Made by a program: the position numbers and the translations under genes. Positions 11,375 through 23,100 of a DNA stretch of 64,000 bases are shown here, piece by piece (the stretch's first letter is position 1; each line of letters opens with the position of its first letter). The notes beneath the pieces were generated by a model. The model was not told the origin of the DNA. It worked only from the letters and a program-made list of their open reading frames with translations, and did no database searches. Source of the stretch: Boesenbergia rotunda (taxonomy: Eukaryota > Streptophyta > Magnoliopsida > Zingiberales > Zingiberaceae); assembly GCA_024364735.1 (NCBI GenBank), contig JAGFNQ010000861.1:42991-106990 (forward strand), in the 5' to 3' direction.

Positions 11375-11993
11375 GATCGATCACCGGACCGATCCAGGGA
11401 TCGTGGATCGGTCACCGGACCGATCCACAGCTTTGCTGGGATTCCCAACTTTCGCAGCCACAAGGGCCTGATCGGTCAGCAGACCGATCAGGGAGCTCTC
11501 CGACCGATCAGGCTCCAACCTGATCGGTTATAAGGAGAACTCCGCGACAATTGATCGTTCACCAGAACGATCTGAACAGTATCTCTGATCGGTCACCAGA
11601 CCGATCAGGAGCCAAGCAGTAAGGTTCCCAAAACCCACTGTATGCTCCCTGATCGGTCACCAGACCAATCAGGGACCTCTCCGACCGATCAGGCTCCAGC
11701 CTGATCGGTTATAAGGAGAACTCCGCGACAATTGATCGTTCACCAGAATGATCTGAACAGTATCTCTAATCGGTCACTAGACCGATCAGGAGCCAAGCAG
11801 TAAGGTTCCCAAACCCACTGTATGCTCCCTGATCGGTCACCAGACCGATCAGGAGACGATCAGTAGCCCAACAAGGTCACTGTGTGCTCCCTGATCGGTC
11901 ACCAGACCGATCAGTCATCGCTGGATCGGTCACCAGACCGATCCACGAGGAAACATCGTGCCAACTTCCCTGATCGGCCACCAGACCGATCCA
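11375..11993. repeat. GATCGGTC-ACCA-GACCGATC hairpin array
   Basis: About ten copies or close variants of GATCGGTCACCAGACCGATC, an 8-bp perfect stem with an ACCA loop, lie 20-80 bases apart. One variant (about 11551) changes both arms together, GATCGTTC/GAACGATC. A segment of about 180 bp (roughly 11495-11675) is duplicated directly after itself. The array is in the family C LTR and recurs at 45959-46592. Confidence 0.9.
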
Positions 11994-12106
11994 GGCAAGG
12001 TCAAATCTCCTCTAAGTCACGAGAACAAGCCTCCAGCCCTTCTCTGACTCGTGCTTGGTCCCTCGGACCAAGACTCCATGCCTAGTCTCACTCACCGGGA
12101 CTTCAA

Positions 12107-12600
12107 CCTAGCCCTCCAAGCTAGGACCTGACCCTCCAAGTCGGGATTTCATCCAACCTTGCCCTCCAAGCTAGGACCTGACCCTCCAAGCCAGGGTTTC
12201 ATCCAACTTAGCCCTCCAAGCTAGGACTTGACCCTCCAAGCCAGGATTTCATCCACCTAGCCCTCCAGGCTAGGACTTGACCCTCCAAGCCAAGATTTCA
12301 TCCACCTAGCCCTCCAGGCTAGGACTTGACCCTCCAAGCCAGGATTTCATCCACCTAGCCCTCTAGGCTAAGACTTTTCACACCTAGCCCTCCAGGCTAG
12401 GACTTTTCACACCTAGCTCTCCAAGCTAGGACTTTTCACACCTAACCCTCCAAGTTAGGACTTTTCACACCTAGCCCTCCAAGCTAGGACTTTTCACACC
12501 TAACCCTCCAAGTTAGGACTTCATCCACTTAGCTTCTCAAGCTAGGACCTGACCCTCCAAGTCAAGCATTCATCAAACCTAGTCCCACTAGGTATGCCTA
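12107..12600. repeat. CCTAGC-CCTCCAA-GCTAGG hairpin array
   Basis: Units of about 30-60 bases contain CCTAGCCCTCCAAGCTAGG. Others read CCTAACCCTCCAAGTTAGG or CCTGACCCTCCAAGTC, keeping the arms mostly complementary. It ends with CCTAGTCCCACTAGG near 12577. Same family C LTR; second copy at 46601-47090. Confidence 0.9.
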
Positions 12601-12700
12601 GTCCACAACCAGGACTTAATCCCAATCATCTCATCAACCTAAACTAAAATCGGTGTCAACACCAAAATAACAATCAGGGTCAGATTGCATCAATAGGGTT

Positions 12701-13740
12701 GAGCTAGGGGATGATATTTTTGGTATCCAAACCGCTAATCATGTTGTATCACCAATGCTATAGTAGTAGTTTAGGTATATCAGTGAGTTTTGAGTAAAAC
12801 TCACTAATGGACCTACCATATATGGAATTATGAAAACCCTATATCAATAGACAGGGTTGAGCTAGGAGATGATATTTTTGGTGTCCAAACCTCTAATCTT
12901 GTTGTATCACCAATGTTATAGTAGTAGTTTAGGTATATCGATGAGTTTTGAGCAAAACCCACTGATCGACCTACCATATCTGGAATTTTGAAAACCCTAT
13001 ATCAGTAGACAGGGTAGAGCTAGGAGATGATATTTTTGGTGTCCAAACCTCTAATCATTCTGTATCACCAATGCTATAGGAGTAGTTTAGGTATATCAGT
13101 GAGTTTTGAGCAAAATCCACTGATGGACCTACCATATCTGGAATTCTGAAAACCCTATATCAGTAGACAGGGTTGAGCTAGGAGATGATATATTTGGTGT
13201 CCAAACCTCTAATCATTCTGTATCACCAATGCTATAGGAGTAGTTTAGGTATATCAGTGAGTATTGAGCAAAACCTACTGATGGACCTACCATATCTGGA
13301 ATTTTGAAAACCCTATATCAATAGATAAGGTTGAGCTAGGAGACGATATTTTTGGTGTCCAAACCTCTAATCTTGCTGTATCACCAATGCTATAGTAGTA
13401 GTTTAGGTATATCAGTGAGTTTTAAGCAAAACCCACTGATGGACCTACCATATCTGGAATTCTGAAAACCCTATTTCAGTAGACAGGGTTGAGCTAGGAG
13501 ATGATATTTTTGGTGTCCAAACCTCTAATCTTGCTGTATCACCAATGCTACAGTAGTAGTTTAGGTATATCAGTGAGTTTTGAGCAAAACCCACTGATGG
13601 ACCTACCATATCTGGAATTCTGAAAACCCTATATCAGTAGACAGGGTTGAGCTAGGAGATGATATTTTTGGTGTCCAAACCTCTAATCATTCTATATCAC
13701 AATGCTATAGGAGTAGTTTGCAATAGGAGGTTTTTAGGTA
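12701..13740 (+). repeat. 158-bp tandem repeat array, block 2
   Basis: GATGAT (GACGAT in one unit) recurs at 12710, 12868, 13026, 13184, 13342, 13500 and 13658, again exactly 158 bases apart. It is the continuation of the 3970-5219 block after removal of the inserted LTR. The last unit decays after about 13710. Confidence 0.95.
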
Positions 13741-14632
13741 TATCAGTGGGTTTTTATGTGCACACTAAGTACCAATAATTATGAGTTATGTTCTATAAAC
13801 GTATCAGTTAGGACAGACAGATGGAGTCATATTTATACACCTATACAACTACAAATTTATTGTCCACCAACTTAAATCAGAAGGATTTTATGGTTAATAG
13901 AAACCCTGAAATTTTCCCAGTTGAGGCACACGTTGGGCCTGAAATAAATTTATTTCAGGCCCACACTGGGCCTGAATTGAAGTGATTTCAAGCTCACCGT
14001 GGGCCTGAAATCATTTTATTTCAGGCCCACTGTGGGCCTGAAATCATTTAAGTTCATACCCACCTTGGGCATTAAATAAAATAATGATTTATAGAATAAT
14101 ATTCTATATTTATCTACAAGATGTGACCAAATCCTCTCATTTTATTTAATTATTAAATTTTATCAAAACATTCTTACAGTTTTTATAATTTGAAACAAGT
14201 TTTTTAAATTTATGGTAGACATAATCCATCTTACTATGTAAATACAGAATGCATACCAAATTTCAATTCCTTCGAGACCATTAAGTCATATTTTCAAATT
14301 ATGTTGCAATAGGAGTGTTGTAAATCCATCAGATACCCACTGATGGACCTTCAATACTTAGATATGTCCATACTCGATATCAGTAGTTAGAGTTAACCAA
14401 AGAGATGTTATTTCTAGTGTGCAAACTTAGTCCCAATCATTATGAGTTATGTTATCTTACCGTATCAGTTGGTACACAACATTGCAGCAACTCGATGTGA
14501 ATCAACATCACACAATTGTTTGACACTTCTGGACAATAATTTATATTCATACAAATTATACAATTTCTATACAAATAGAGCTCAATCACCGGCAAATTTT
14601 TTTTACAACATTACTTCAAGTGATTGACAGTC
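13741..14632. repeat. GGGCCTGAAA hairpins and degenerate 158-bp unit
   Basis: 13925-14070 holds alternating GGGCCTGAAAT and ATTTCAGGCCC words. 14280-14440 contains a lone, diverged copy of the 158-bp unit (TTGCAATAGGAGTG, CCACTGATGGACC, GATATCAGTAGTTAG). The rest is AT-rich with no gene. Confidence 0.6.
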
Positions 14633-17600
14633 TCATGTTTTACAATACATGTCTCTCATAATATTTACTGTCAGATCAAATCTCATTTTTGTCATATCTC
14701 CTTGTTTGAAATTCATCTTCTCATCGTATAGGAGACATCGGACGTATTGCATCATAAAGAAGGCACAGTCCACGCTGAAAATAACAAATAATATTTCTAA
14801 TTTCAATAAGTGGGGTTATAAAATACTTTCATGATTTTAAAATTTTGAAACTCTTCCTCAGTTACTTACCTATGTTCTTGTTGGGGACATTTTTGTCTGA
14901 CGGAGGGTCATTTGTCCAAGGGATGATGACTTTGTAGATATGGATGAATAGTCGTAAGTTCCTCACGAGTATATTGTTTAAGTTCTTTTACCTGTAAAAT
15001 ATATCATGAATTTCAATGACATTTTTGACCAAATGATGAACATTTATATGAATAAAGGTAGGTAGCTCACCGCTGAGTCAAAATCATTCTTATATTTATG
15101 GCCACTAGCAAGAGAATTTAAATGATTGAAAGTCATTGCTTCTGTATCCGCCGCCAACAAGTGAAAGTGTGTATTATCACTGCACAAAGATATTAAAATA
15201 TATCTAAACCCTTGTTCTATCATATCAGTCTTCATCACTTGTTGCAGGGAAAACTTTCTTAACGATCTTATTGAAGCCTAAAAATTTGCATCATCAAAAT
15301 TATTAATAACTACATCATAATATTAGGTCTTCTATAATCTATTAATTGATACTAATTTACATCACTTACTGTGAAGAAGATTGAACAATATATTGACTTG
15401 TTGTATGACCTACCACATATGGATGCTCCCCTAAATATAATTTTACAGAAGGCATCAATGACCTCGCCTTTTGTAAAAACCTCTCCATTGAGGATTTGTA
15501 AGAATGAATGCAAATTCAAAGCAAATGGTGCATCCTCCCAGATAAATTCATTAGCCAACCTGCCAGGTTAATTAATAAGATTATATATTAAAGCCCCAAA
15601 TATATTAACTAAACTATGTTTCATAACTTACTTTAGGTTCTCTAATTTATTTATCAGGTAGGCCACTTCTTTATCTTGCTTTTTCTTCTTCGACTTCATA
15701 AAATGCTTCTTCACAAACTACATTGATAAAAATTAGACCAAACTAATTAATGACCAAATTCAATAATTTTGACGTAATTTTTATGAAAATAACTCACATA
15801 CATCAATGCCTTGTTGCCTCATTTTGTATAGTTCGAAGGTCCTTCTTTTTTCCTCCTCTATATCTTCTTCAGACATGACTTCTATTACAGTAATGGTTTC
15901 TCTTCCTTCATCCATATCCTCCTCACTAAGTTTCCTTTTTCCCTTATCCATGACATTTGATATTTGTTCCTTTCTCCGCTTCCCCTTATGTAATAGCTGG
16001 TGCCATACTGGACTCTCAATTAGAGTATCCCTGTAATCATACCGAGTTCAGTCATGTCCTCTCCTTGTTCCACAAGATACTGGATCAGAAAAAGGACCGA
16101 CTACAAGATAGCTTTCTTGACCCTCCATCCCCTTTTTTTCAATAATTGAAATTAATTCCTTAACCCTTTCATTCAAACATATATTCTCCACTGTTAGCTC
16201 CTTGATTAGGGTGTCTTTAAGAATGCATTCACCACATGTCCTTACATCTTCTGTGTGATGTCCTTGTGATGTCTCCATTGCCCGTGGAATGTCATCATCA
16301 ATCTCAAGGTTCTCAAATAATGTGTTTTCATGTAGGTTAGGAATTATTTCAACGATCACCTGTCAATTACCAAGTACACAAATTTTACTGCCTCTATATG
16401 AAACTAACATAGATCACAATTTAGAATAATTACCTCTTCGGACCTGATTTGGTTGACAAGGTCCCTCACCCTACTAATATATGAAGGAATATTCCTCCAC
16501 TTATTTATTCGGGGTCCTTCAACATTATATGGTTTTTGAATAGGTACATGCTCCAAAAACCATGCCTACACAAAGTTTTCCAGACAATTACATTAATGAC
16601 AGCAAAATATTATACAATTTATCAACAATATTCTACTCACTGCCAAAAGCCCAGCAAATCCCTTTAGGTAAGGGAGGTTGGTGGTGCTCTGGTTTCCCTG
16701 AGTTGATAAAAATAAGTCCCCAATCTTAGGTAATTGTGGAGACAAAAATTTATGGATCAGTTGAATCTACCAAGATTGTCATAATCATCTACTATATCTA
16801 CAAGACCTAGAGGGACGTTATATGTACTAGGCGAAAATAAAACAAAAATAAATATATACAAAATATATAATTTACAAACTAATAACACATCATCCTCTGA
16901 TTCAACACTTTTAGAATAATGTTTAAGTAAGTCCTCAATTCTTGTTCTGGTAGGTTGATTTCTTTTGAGAAGTAAGTACGATAGAGGTCACCCGATGCTT
17001 TAGTTGAATTAATAGGGACCGAAACTCCACGGTCCACTATACCCAGTAACAAAGCAACATCTCGTCTCAAATTATTTCACTTTGGGCCTGAAATGAATTG
17101 ATTTCAGGCCCAACGTGGGCCTGAAATGAATTGATTTCAGGCCCAACGTGGGCCTGAAATGATTCTTTTCAGGCCTACCAAGGGCCTGAAGTGATTTTAC
17201 TTCAGGCCCTCGGTAGGCCTGAAATAAAATCATTTCAGGCCTACCGAGGGCCTGAAGTGATTTTACTTCAGGCCCTCGGTAGGCCTGAAATGATTTTATT
17301 TCAGGCCTACCGAGGGCCTTAAGTGAATTCACCTGAAATTTACTCATTTAAATTGATCAAATATAAATCATTTAAGGCCATCTATATCCAACTTTTATCT
17401 AACTATAGATATTGTTTACAATTCATAATTAAAACTATTACCTAAGAATTTAAAAACTTGCGAGGTTGAATCCCAACTTTCAAATATATTAACCAAAATT
17501 CCACGGATATGCTGCAATTCTTATATGTCCAAGAAAAACTGAAGGGCGACTCTTTGATCTTCGCAATGTGTCGATCATTTAAAATTTTAAATGCTTCAAA

Positions 17601-17818
17601 AAAATATTTAAAGTGGCCTAAAATACTGCACCAATGTAATTTTTTCCAAAGTCATTTGAACCCTATAGTTTTTATACATTACAAATTTATTCAGCAAAAA
17701 TAAGTATAAATATTTTCACAAACTATGTTGTTCTTACCTAAGCCTATCGCTAACATACCTTGGTGATTAATGCCAATGAAGAAGACGATGAACCACCCAC
17801 AGACCTTTTTCCTGCCAT
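14633..17818 (-). pseudogene. Ulp1/SENP-like protease gene, copy 2, broken
   Basis: The ATG at 17818 begins a 20-codon first exon (MAGKRSVGGSSSSS), with donor GTATGT at 17758. After a gap of hairpin repeats (17081-17332) that replaces part of the N-terminal domain, coding resumes at about 17070 (RRDVALLLGIVDRG), matching copy 1, with a frameshift near 16925. Later exons: AWFLEHVPIQKPYN (about 16550-16440), a charged/coiled-coil exon (about 16359-15800) with TGA at 16050-16048, FVKKHFMKSKKKK (about 15720-15650), GEVIDAFCKIIF (about 15560-15365), the His exon (HFHLLAADTEAM, LNSL; about 15280-15072), an exon near 14998-14885 with TGA near 14915, and the Cys exon 14774-14633 (CPQQEHSVDCAFFMMQY across the junction). 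Introns have GT-AG ends. His and Cys are kept; the triad Asp is Asn. Several lesions make it a pseudogene. Confidence 0.72.
17081..17332. repeat. GGGCCTGAA hairpin array inside Ulp1 copy 2
   Basis: About nine half-sites alternate as GGGCCTGAAATGA / TTTCAGGCCC, GGGCCTGAAGT / ACTTCAGGCCC and AGGCCTGAAAT / ATTTCAGGCCT. Variants on one arm are matched on the other. The array sits where copy 1 has coding sequence, so it interrupts the gene. Confidence 0.85.
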
Positions 17819-17997
17819 TATCATAAAAATCAACCTTGCAAAAACCCTAACTCCTACTTTGATAGTGCCGAGCAGTCTGGACTTCAACGTTAACACCTAA
17901 AACCACCTCAGAATCACACACTAACACTTTCGATACTTGCCTAGGTTTTGGTTGGGCGAAGGGATTCGAGGGATGAGCTCACGACTAAAGCACAATT

Positions 17998-18141
17998 ATG
18001 GCACGCACAATGTCCTCCTCCTTCGACAATACCATTTACGTTGTTGCGCTGAGAGAGAATGGACAAAAATTCGACTACCTGGCCATCCGAACCATAAATT
18101 ATTACTTTACTACAAAAGTGGTTCGGATGTCTCGAAAATGT
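17998..18141 (+). other. Short open frame beside the MULE terminus, unknown
   Basis: A plus-strand frame starting ATGGCACGCACAATGTCC gives a polar peptide of about 48 residues before entering TIR sequence. Base composition is less AT-rich than its surroundings. It may be a captured host exon or the 5' leader of Ulp1 copy 2 read backwards. I do not recognise it. Confidence 0.2.
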
Positions 18142-18157
18142 GAATCGAAAAAGGTAT

Positions 18158-18280
18158 TTTGTGGCGGGAGGGGTATAATAGGAAGTTCACTTAAAGGCCT
18201 GCGCCCTTTGGTAAAATAGAAACCATGGTACGCGAATTGGTAATTTCCAATTCTTAGGTACGCCCTTTGGTAAATTGCCG
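18158..18280. repeat. Right TIR of the giant MULE
   Basis: The segment from GGCGGGAGGGGTATAATAGG to the final CGCCCTTTGGTAAATTGCCG matches the right end of the foldback MULE (about 59709-59826) with small differences. It marks the same element family. Confidence 0.8.
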
Positions 18281-19269
18281 ATATAAAATTGATTAAACCT
18301 TCAAGTTAGAGCATCAATTTCCACATACCTGCGAGGGAAAAAAAGAACTAAAAGAAAGAAACTAGTAGCAAAAAGGGAAAAAAGAAATAAAAATCTAGAT
18401 TAACCAAATTGTAAGTAAAACTAATATCAATGAAAACACAATACCCGACAACGATGTCAAAAGCTTAATTATTTCTAATTGAAAGTGCATGATCTTCGTA
18501 AAATAGTAAAAATTATTGTAGACCATGGAGTTGATTACCAATTCACGTGCAATGGATGCTCTCTATAGATCAAATGAGGGAATAGTTATGAAGGTAAGCA
18601 AGCTAAGAAGTCTGAACGAAAAGCTGTGAGCAAACCTATTTTAGAAATAATCATAAGAGTTCGATTTCATTACGATGATCGTTGATAATTTAGTTGTGAC
18701 TCCCTCTCTTATCTCAATGTTAGATCGTGTTTGAAGGTAGTATATCCTAAGGTAACCAATATTTCCTCTTGAAATATACCCATGTATCTACCCTACTGTG
18801 GCTCCTATGCTTATCGTAATCGAATCAAGGTAGACTCTTTATGCTCTGTGACAGCCAATGGTATCCTCAAGAGAGTTCGGATTACTTTTCTGAATAAACC
18901 CTCAAGTCTAGTTCTACAGATCCGAGACTAGAGTTCATGCTCTAAGTTCATCCCTTAATCTCTAATAATTACAAACATACGTTTATATGCTAGATACAAG
19001 GTTAAGGTTCATCTCTTGATCTATCCCATAGAAATGCATCCCTTAAACTTTAATCATGCAAACATATGCGAATACATAAAGCACGATAAAACTGAATAAA
19101 AAATCTAACATATTATAAGTTAAAGAGAGAAATCATATGTAATTAATTGCCAACTCAACATCAGAATACTCTATAATCCTATAATTAAGGAGACTACTCC
19201 ATCACGATAGAGATACAAGCTATTGGCATCAAAAAGAACATGCTACTATGAAAATTAAGAGACAAGTGC
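18281..19269 (-). mobile_element. Ty3/gypsy-like debris with primer-site-like motif
   Basis: On the minus strand, TTTTGACATCGTTGTCGGGT (about 18444-18463) resembles the TTGGCGCCGTTGCCGGGGA primer-site region of plant Tat/Athila-type gypsy elements, and T-rich leader sequence follows it on that strand. The plus-strand right side would be LTR. No coding domains survive. Classification is tentative. Confidence 0.35.
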
Positions 19270-21180
19270 AGAGTGAACTCAGTTATAGATGTTGATGATA
19301 TCTCTGGAAGATCTCCACGTGCTCTTTTGGTGGACGGAATCTCGAGGCTCCTTGGATCTCTTGGAATACAACTCTCTCCTAAGGTCTCCTGTCATGATAA
19401 CCACTTTGATCCTCAAACTATCGTACCCTGGTTGCTTGTATAGCCTCCAAAATATAACAAACTTTTCTAAAATTCCGAGGGGGTGCCATCGTCAAAACCT
19501 AGCAATCCATGACCATGGTAGGCACCACGGGGGCTGCCTATGGATTGTGTTCGAAGGCTCAAAGCCAAAAGTCCTAATGGAACATGGCCATGCCAAGTGC
19601 CACGGTCTAGTTGTATTCCTTGCTAGAAGCTATGGTTGTGCTCCGATGCCAATTATATATCCATAGATGCTCCATTCCAGAGATCCATGCAAAAGTAATA
19701 TACTATGTTTGATAGAATAGTTACCTTTGTTGCATGCGTGGCACAATCCTGACAGTAACTTTTGATTCAGCGGATCTCAGCACAATCAGAATGGTCGTGC
19801 CTCCACCAGTATCTACATGGACATGTTTCGTTTGTCACACAAACTTGATTTAGGAGAAGAACCACTTTCGTAGTGCTAGCCACTAGGATGGTTCGACGAA
19901 GGAGCAAGCCAAAAACAAGCAATAGGCTTTTGGCTAAAGAGAGGAAGAAGAGGAGGAAGTGGATCAACTAACTTCATCATCATGAAATTTGGCCCTTTTA
20001 TATTCATTCAATGAATGCAGAAGGTTTTTGCCTCTTGGTATCCTTTTTTGATTAATGTTAAATTAATCTTGGATTAATGCTCCATTAATCTTGGATGAAT
20101 ACCAGAGGTTTTTGCCTCATGGTATTCCTCTTTAATAATGATCCATTAAACTCTTTTAATGGATATTAACCCCTTGCTAGTGGTTGAGTCTAATCCAAAT
20201 GAGTCTAACTCGGATTAGACTCAATCCATAGTCCAATTGGATTTATTTGAGTCAAACTTAATTAATTCAATTTTTGATTAGACTTCACCCTTTAATCTTA
20301 AGGTTCATCACATTTTAGTTAAACTAAAATAAACCCATCTCTATACCAACATGTTCTTTGTGTGTGACCAACTAGGATCTCATAACGTTGGCAATGTCTC
20401 TAAAACTATTTTAGATACATAAGCAATGTGTGACATCTAGCAATGCATCATTACTACCCAAGTGATGAAAATATCGAGATCTGACATAACCTTTTTGTGT
20501 CTATTATCTTGTATGGCTTGATTCTTTTAATTTCGATATCTAGATTGATCAATAAGGCATAGATCGTATCATTCTCTTATCAATCTTTGTGTTTCTTGAT
20601 CTCCAAGTAGATTTACTTAATCAAATGAGTTCAATATCTTATATTGATTCATTTGAGTATGACTATGCATTTTAGTAGTTCTATTTGATCAAGAAGCCAC
20701 AAATATCACTCCTGTCATATGGAAAAGATAGATCTCATCTGAATCACTCACATCCCTCCGCATAATTTATTGCATATCCAGTGATCAAATTTATAGTCCA
20801 CCTTGTTACAAGTGATGTTTGTCGATACCAAAATACACAATTCCATAGGTAGGAAACCATAGTAACTTCAGATTTAAAGACTATTCATACCAATAGTCAC
20901 CATGAGAAAGTTTATGACACTAATATAAAGATCTATGAAACTTTCTTATGGCAGGTCAATTCAGTACCATATTCTTTTATATATACACATGTGTCAACTT
21001 GATATCTTATATCTATAACTTGTGAGATTAAGTCATCAATTGACTTATATGTTAGTCTCAACGCATTAATATTGCCCTTGTATATTAATACTTGACTAGG
21101 AATAATTAAGAGTAGTGTTTGATATATCTACATCCTCTCACTATCAATTCAATCAATTAATATGATATAGATTAGAACTT
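19270..21180 (-). repeat. Decayed LTR-type repeat, inverted relative to 23101-24720
   Basis: From about 20340 to 21120 this stretch is clearly the reverse complement of 23250-24020: shared words around ATGAGAAAGTTT, TCACATCCCTCCGCATAAT, GTTTCTTGATCTCC and ACGTTGGCAATGTCT. The pair forms an inverted repeat with diverged arms. A 125-codon open frame at 19289-19666 shows no known domain and is probably chance. Confidence 0.55.
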
Positions 21181-23100
21181 ATTACCCTAAAATATTATTA
21201 TATTTATTCATCTGGTATATATCTGAAGTAAATATCATGACCATAAACATTACTTTTATTATTGAAATATGATAAAAAATTTCTTTATCAATTATCTCAT
21301 AATTAACTCTAGGACTAATATTAACATTTTTATCTCCAAACAAGCTCCAATGTGAAGATCTTCACATCCTGCCATCATAAAACACAAAAGCTACACTCAT
21401 CTCAATTAAAAAGATGAAAAAAAATACAAAAGCTAAAATTTAACCCAGATTATGCTCATGTAATGCAGTAAATGTATGCTAAATAAGAACGAAAATATAT
21501 GCATGATTCACTCCGTTGCGCAAAGTTTTTGTATACTTGGCGAATTTACTATTAAAACATTTGTAGTAGTTATGATTTCGTAACTATTATAATGTGAATG
21601 TTAGATGAACAAGTTGAATTTACGTTATAGTAACTATAAATTAACTTTAGTTGCTACAATGTGAATATTTTTGAACATATTAAATATGTATTGTAGCAGC
21701 TACGAAACTATAGTTACTACAATGCACCCGTTCGGTTCATGATTTAATGCATGTGATAGTTAATAATAATATTGAAAAGTATACTTGAGGGTAGATAGAT
21801 CATTTTAAAAGGAAGACTGACAAAGTGGAGTGCCCTTTAATAAAAAAAAATATATATCAAAAGATGATGTCTCCCTGGATGATTCCAATTAAAAAAGATG
21901 CTCTTTTGATTATTACCCCTTCGAATTAGCTTGTGGTGCCACTTTGTGTTTGTCAATGCTACAAATGAAATATCAAGATTTGTATTTCTTAGAAAAGTTT
22001 ATTTTGATGAGAAATTCTTCATCAACAATTAGTTTGAAGTGGAATTTTTAATAGCCAATTTTAAAAATTAACTGCGTTTAAAAATAAAACATTTTGATCG
22101 GTAAAAAAAATGATAATGTTACGTGGATAAAATGATAAGCACAAACGTATTGAGAAATTTGAGAAGTGATAAATTACGAGGGGTAAAATATTTTTTTAAT
22201 AATTATAAAACTAACATGAAAGAAACTACGCAATACTAAGTACTTGAAAAAGATTTTTCATGCCCCTGAAGCATAGCTGAGATGGTTAAGATAGATTAAT
22301 CACATTACCTATGAGTCAAATTTTGACAAAAGCCGAGGGCATATCCTTTCTATGGACCATCCACATATTTATATTTTTCTGATTTATCTTTTTATAAATA
22401 ATCATGAAGGACCGTGTAAGACTTATCAACGTATAGCCCTTTTGTAAAAAGATTTTTTCATACAATTTAATATCTCTTAATATATATGTGGACAGAAACT
22501 CTATTTCCGAATGATTTGTCATCTACTTTGATGTTTGATTGAGAGCACTACGTGCATGTCCACATTGGTGCATTATTTTGCCTCACAGTTTGTTTTGCTA
22601 GAATAAATAAAATTGCTACCAACTTAATTTATATTTAGCATTACGATGGATATAAATAACAATCGATAGTAATAAAAAACATGTGTTATTTGTGTTTTTA
22701 CTATGTGAACTGGAGAAGAAGATAATTGGCATTTAATTTGATGGTTAGAAAAAGGATATATAGTAATAAAAAGCATGTGTTATTTGTAATTTTACAAGGT
22801 GTTATGCAAAAGAAGAGGATGGGCATTTAATTTGATGGTTGTTCCAAACTCTCTATCCTTGTTTCTATGATCACGACTCACCAACTCATCATCCAACCAC
22901 TATTTGTAAGAATTCAAAACAATTTTGCTTTAAAGTTGATAGAGAGAATGATTGATCAACGGTTTTTGAAGTTTTTAAAATTTGGATCGATTTCAAATAT
23001 TAAGAAAAAATTTAAGAAAATAAAAGTTTCAATGATTATAAGTTCGTTTGAAACAAATGTATTTATTGTTAGTAGGGGCCCTAGAGCCAATTATATGATG
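21181..23100. other. AT-rich spacer, no gene
   Basis: Strongly AT-rich sequence. Two similar stretches near 22660-22700 and 22750-22800 (AGTAATAAAAA.CATGTGTTATTTGT) form a local direct repeat of about 90 bases. At 22270-22325, AGCTGAGATGGTTAAGA and GAGTCAAATTTTG faintly resemble the A and B boxes of a tRNA-derived SINE. Nothing else is supported. Confidence 0.4.

Larger units (their letters stand above)
5220..12695 (-). mobile_element. Solo LTR (family C), minus strand, carrying two nested insertions
   Basis: The element runs from TGTTGGAACTTGG to a mutated CATCAATA end and is flanked by the TSD GGGTT (5215-5219 and 12696-12700). Removing it restores the 158-bp repeat phase exactly: the next GATGAT is at 12710, 14 bases after GGGTT, as predicted from 5071+158. 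Subtracting the nested copia element and nested LTR with their TSDs leaves about 2.29 kb, close to the 2219-bp intact copy at 44950-47168. Its GAGAGGGGGGG start is the reverse complement of the CACCCCC-type LTR 3' end, so it lies on the minus strand. Confidence 0.9.
495..18280 (-). mobile_element. Giant Mutator-like element carrying Ulp1 genes (left end outside window)
   Basis: The right terminus (about 18158-18280) reads as the same TIR as the foldback element at 59700-59826 and ends in the same 24 bases. Inside are two minus-strand Ulp1/C48-like pseudogenes, GGGCCTGAAA hairpins and a 158-bp tandem repeat; the hairpins and repeat units also occur inside the foldback element. MULEs that carry a Ulp1 protease gene are known from plants as Kaonashi/KI-MULEs. 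No mudrA transposase was recognised, so the element is probably non-autonomous. No left TIR was found, so the interval may combine more than one element. The likely right flank is ATATAAAAT, but its TSD partner is not visible. Confidence 0.55.

Noticed and set aside
11375..11993. Regular short palindromic repeats as CRISPR or operator array
   Set aside because: They lie inside a TSD-flanked LTR and the sequence between units is itself partly repeated.
19289..19666. 125-codon open frame as a gene
   Set aside because: No recognisable domain, inside a repeat family, and no intron or promoter support.
22262..22330. tRNA-derived SINE
   Set aside because: A- and B-box-like words are weak, and neither an end nor a target duplication was found.
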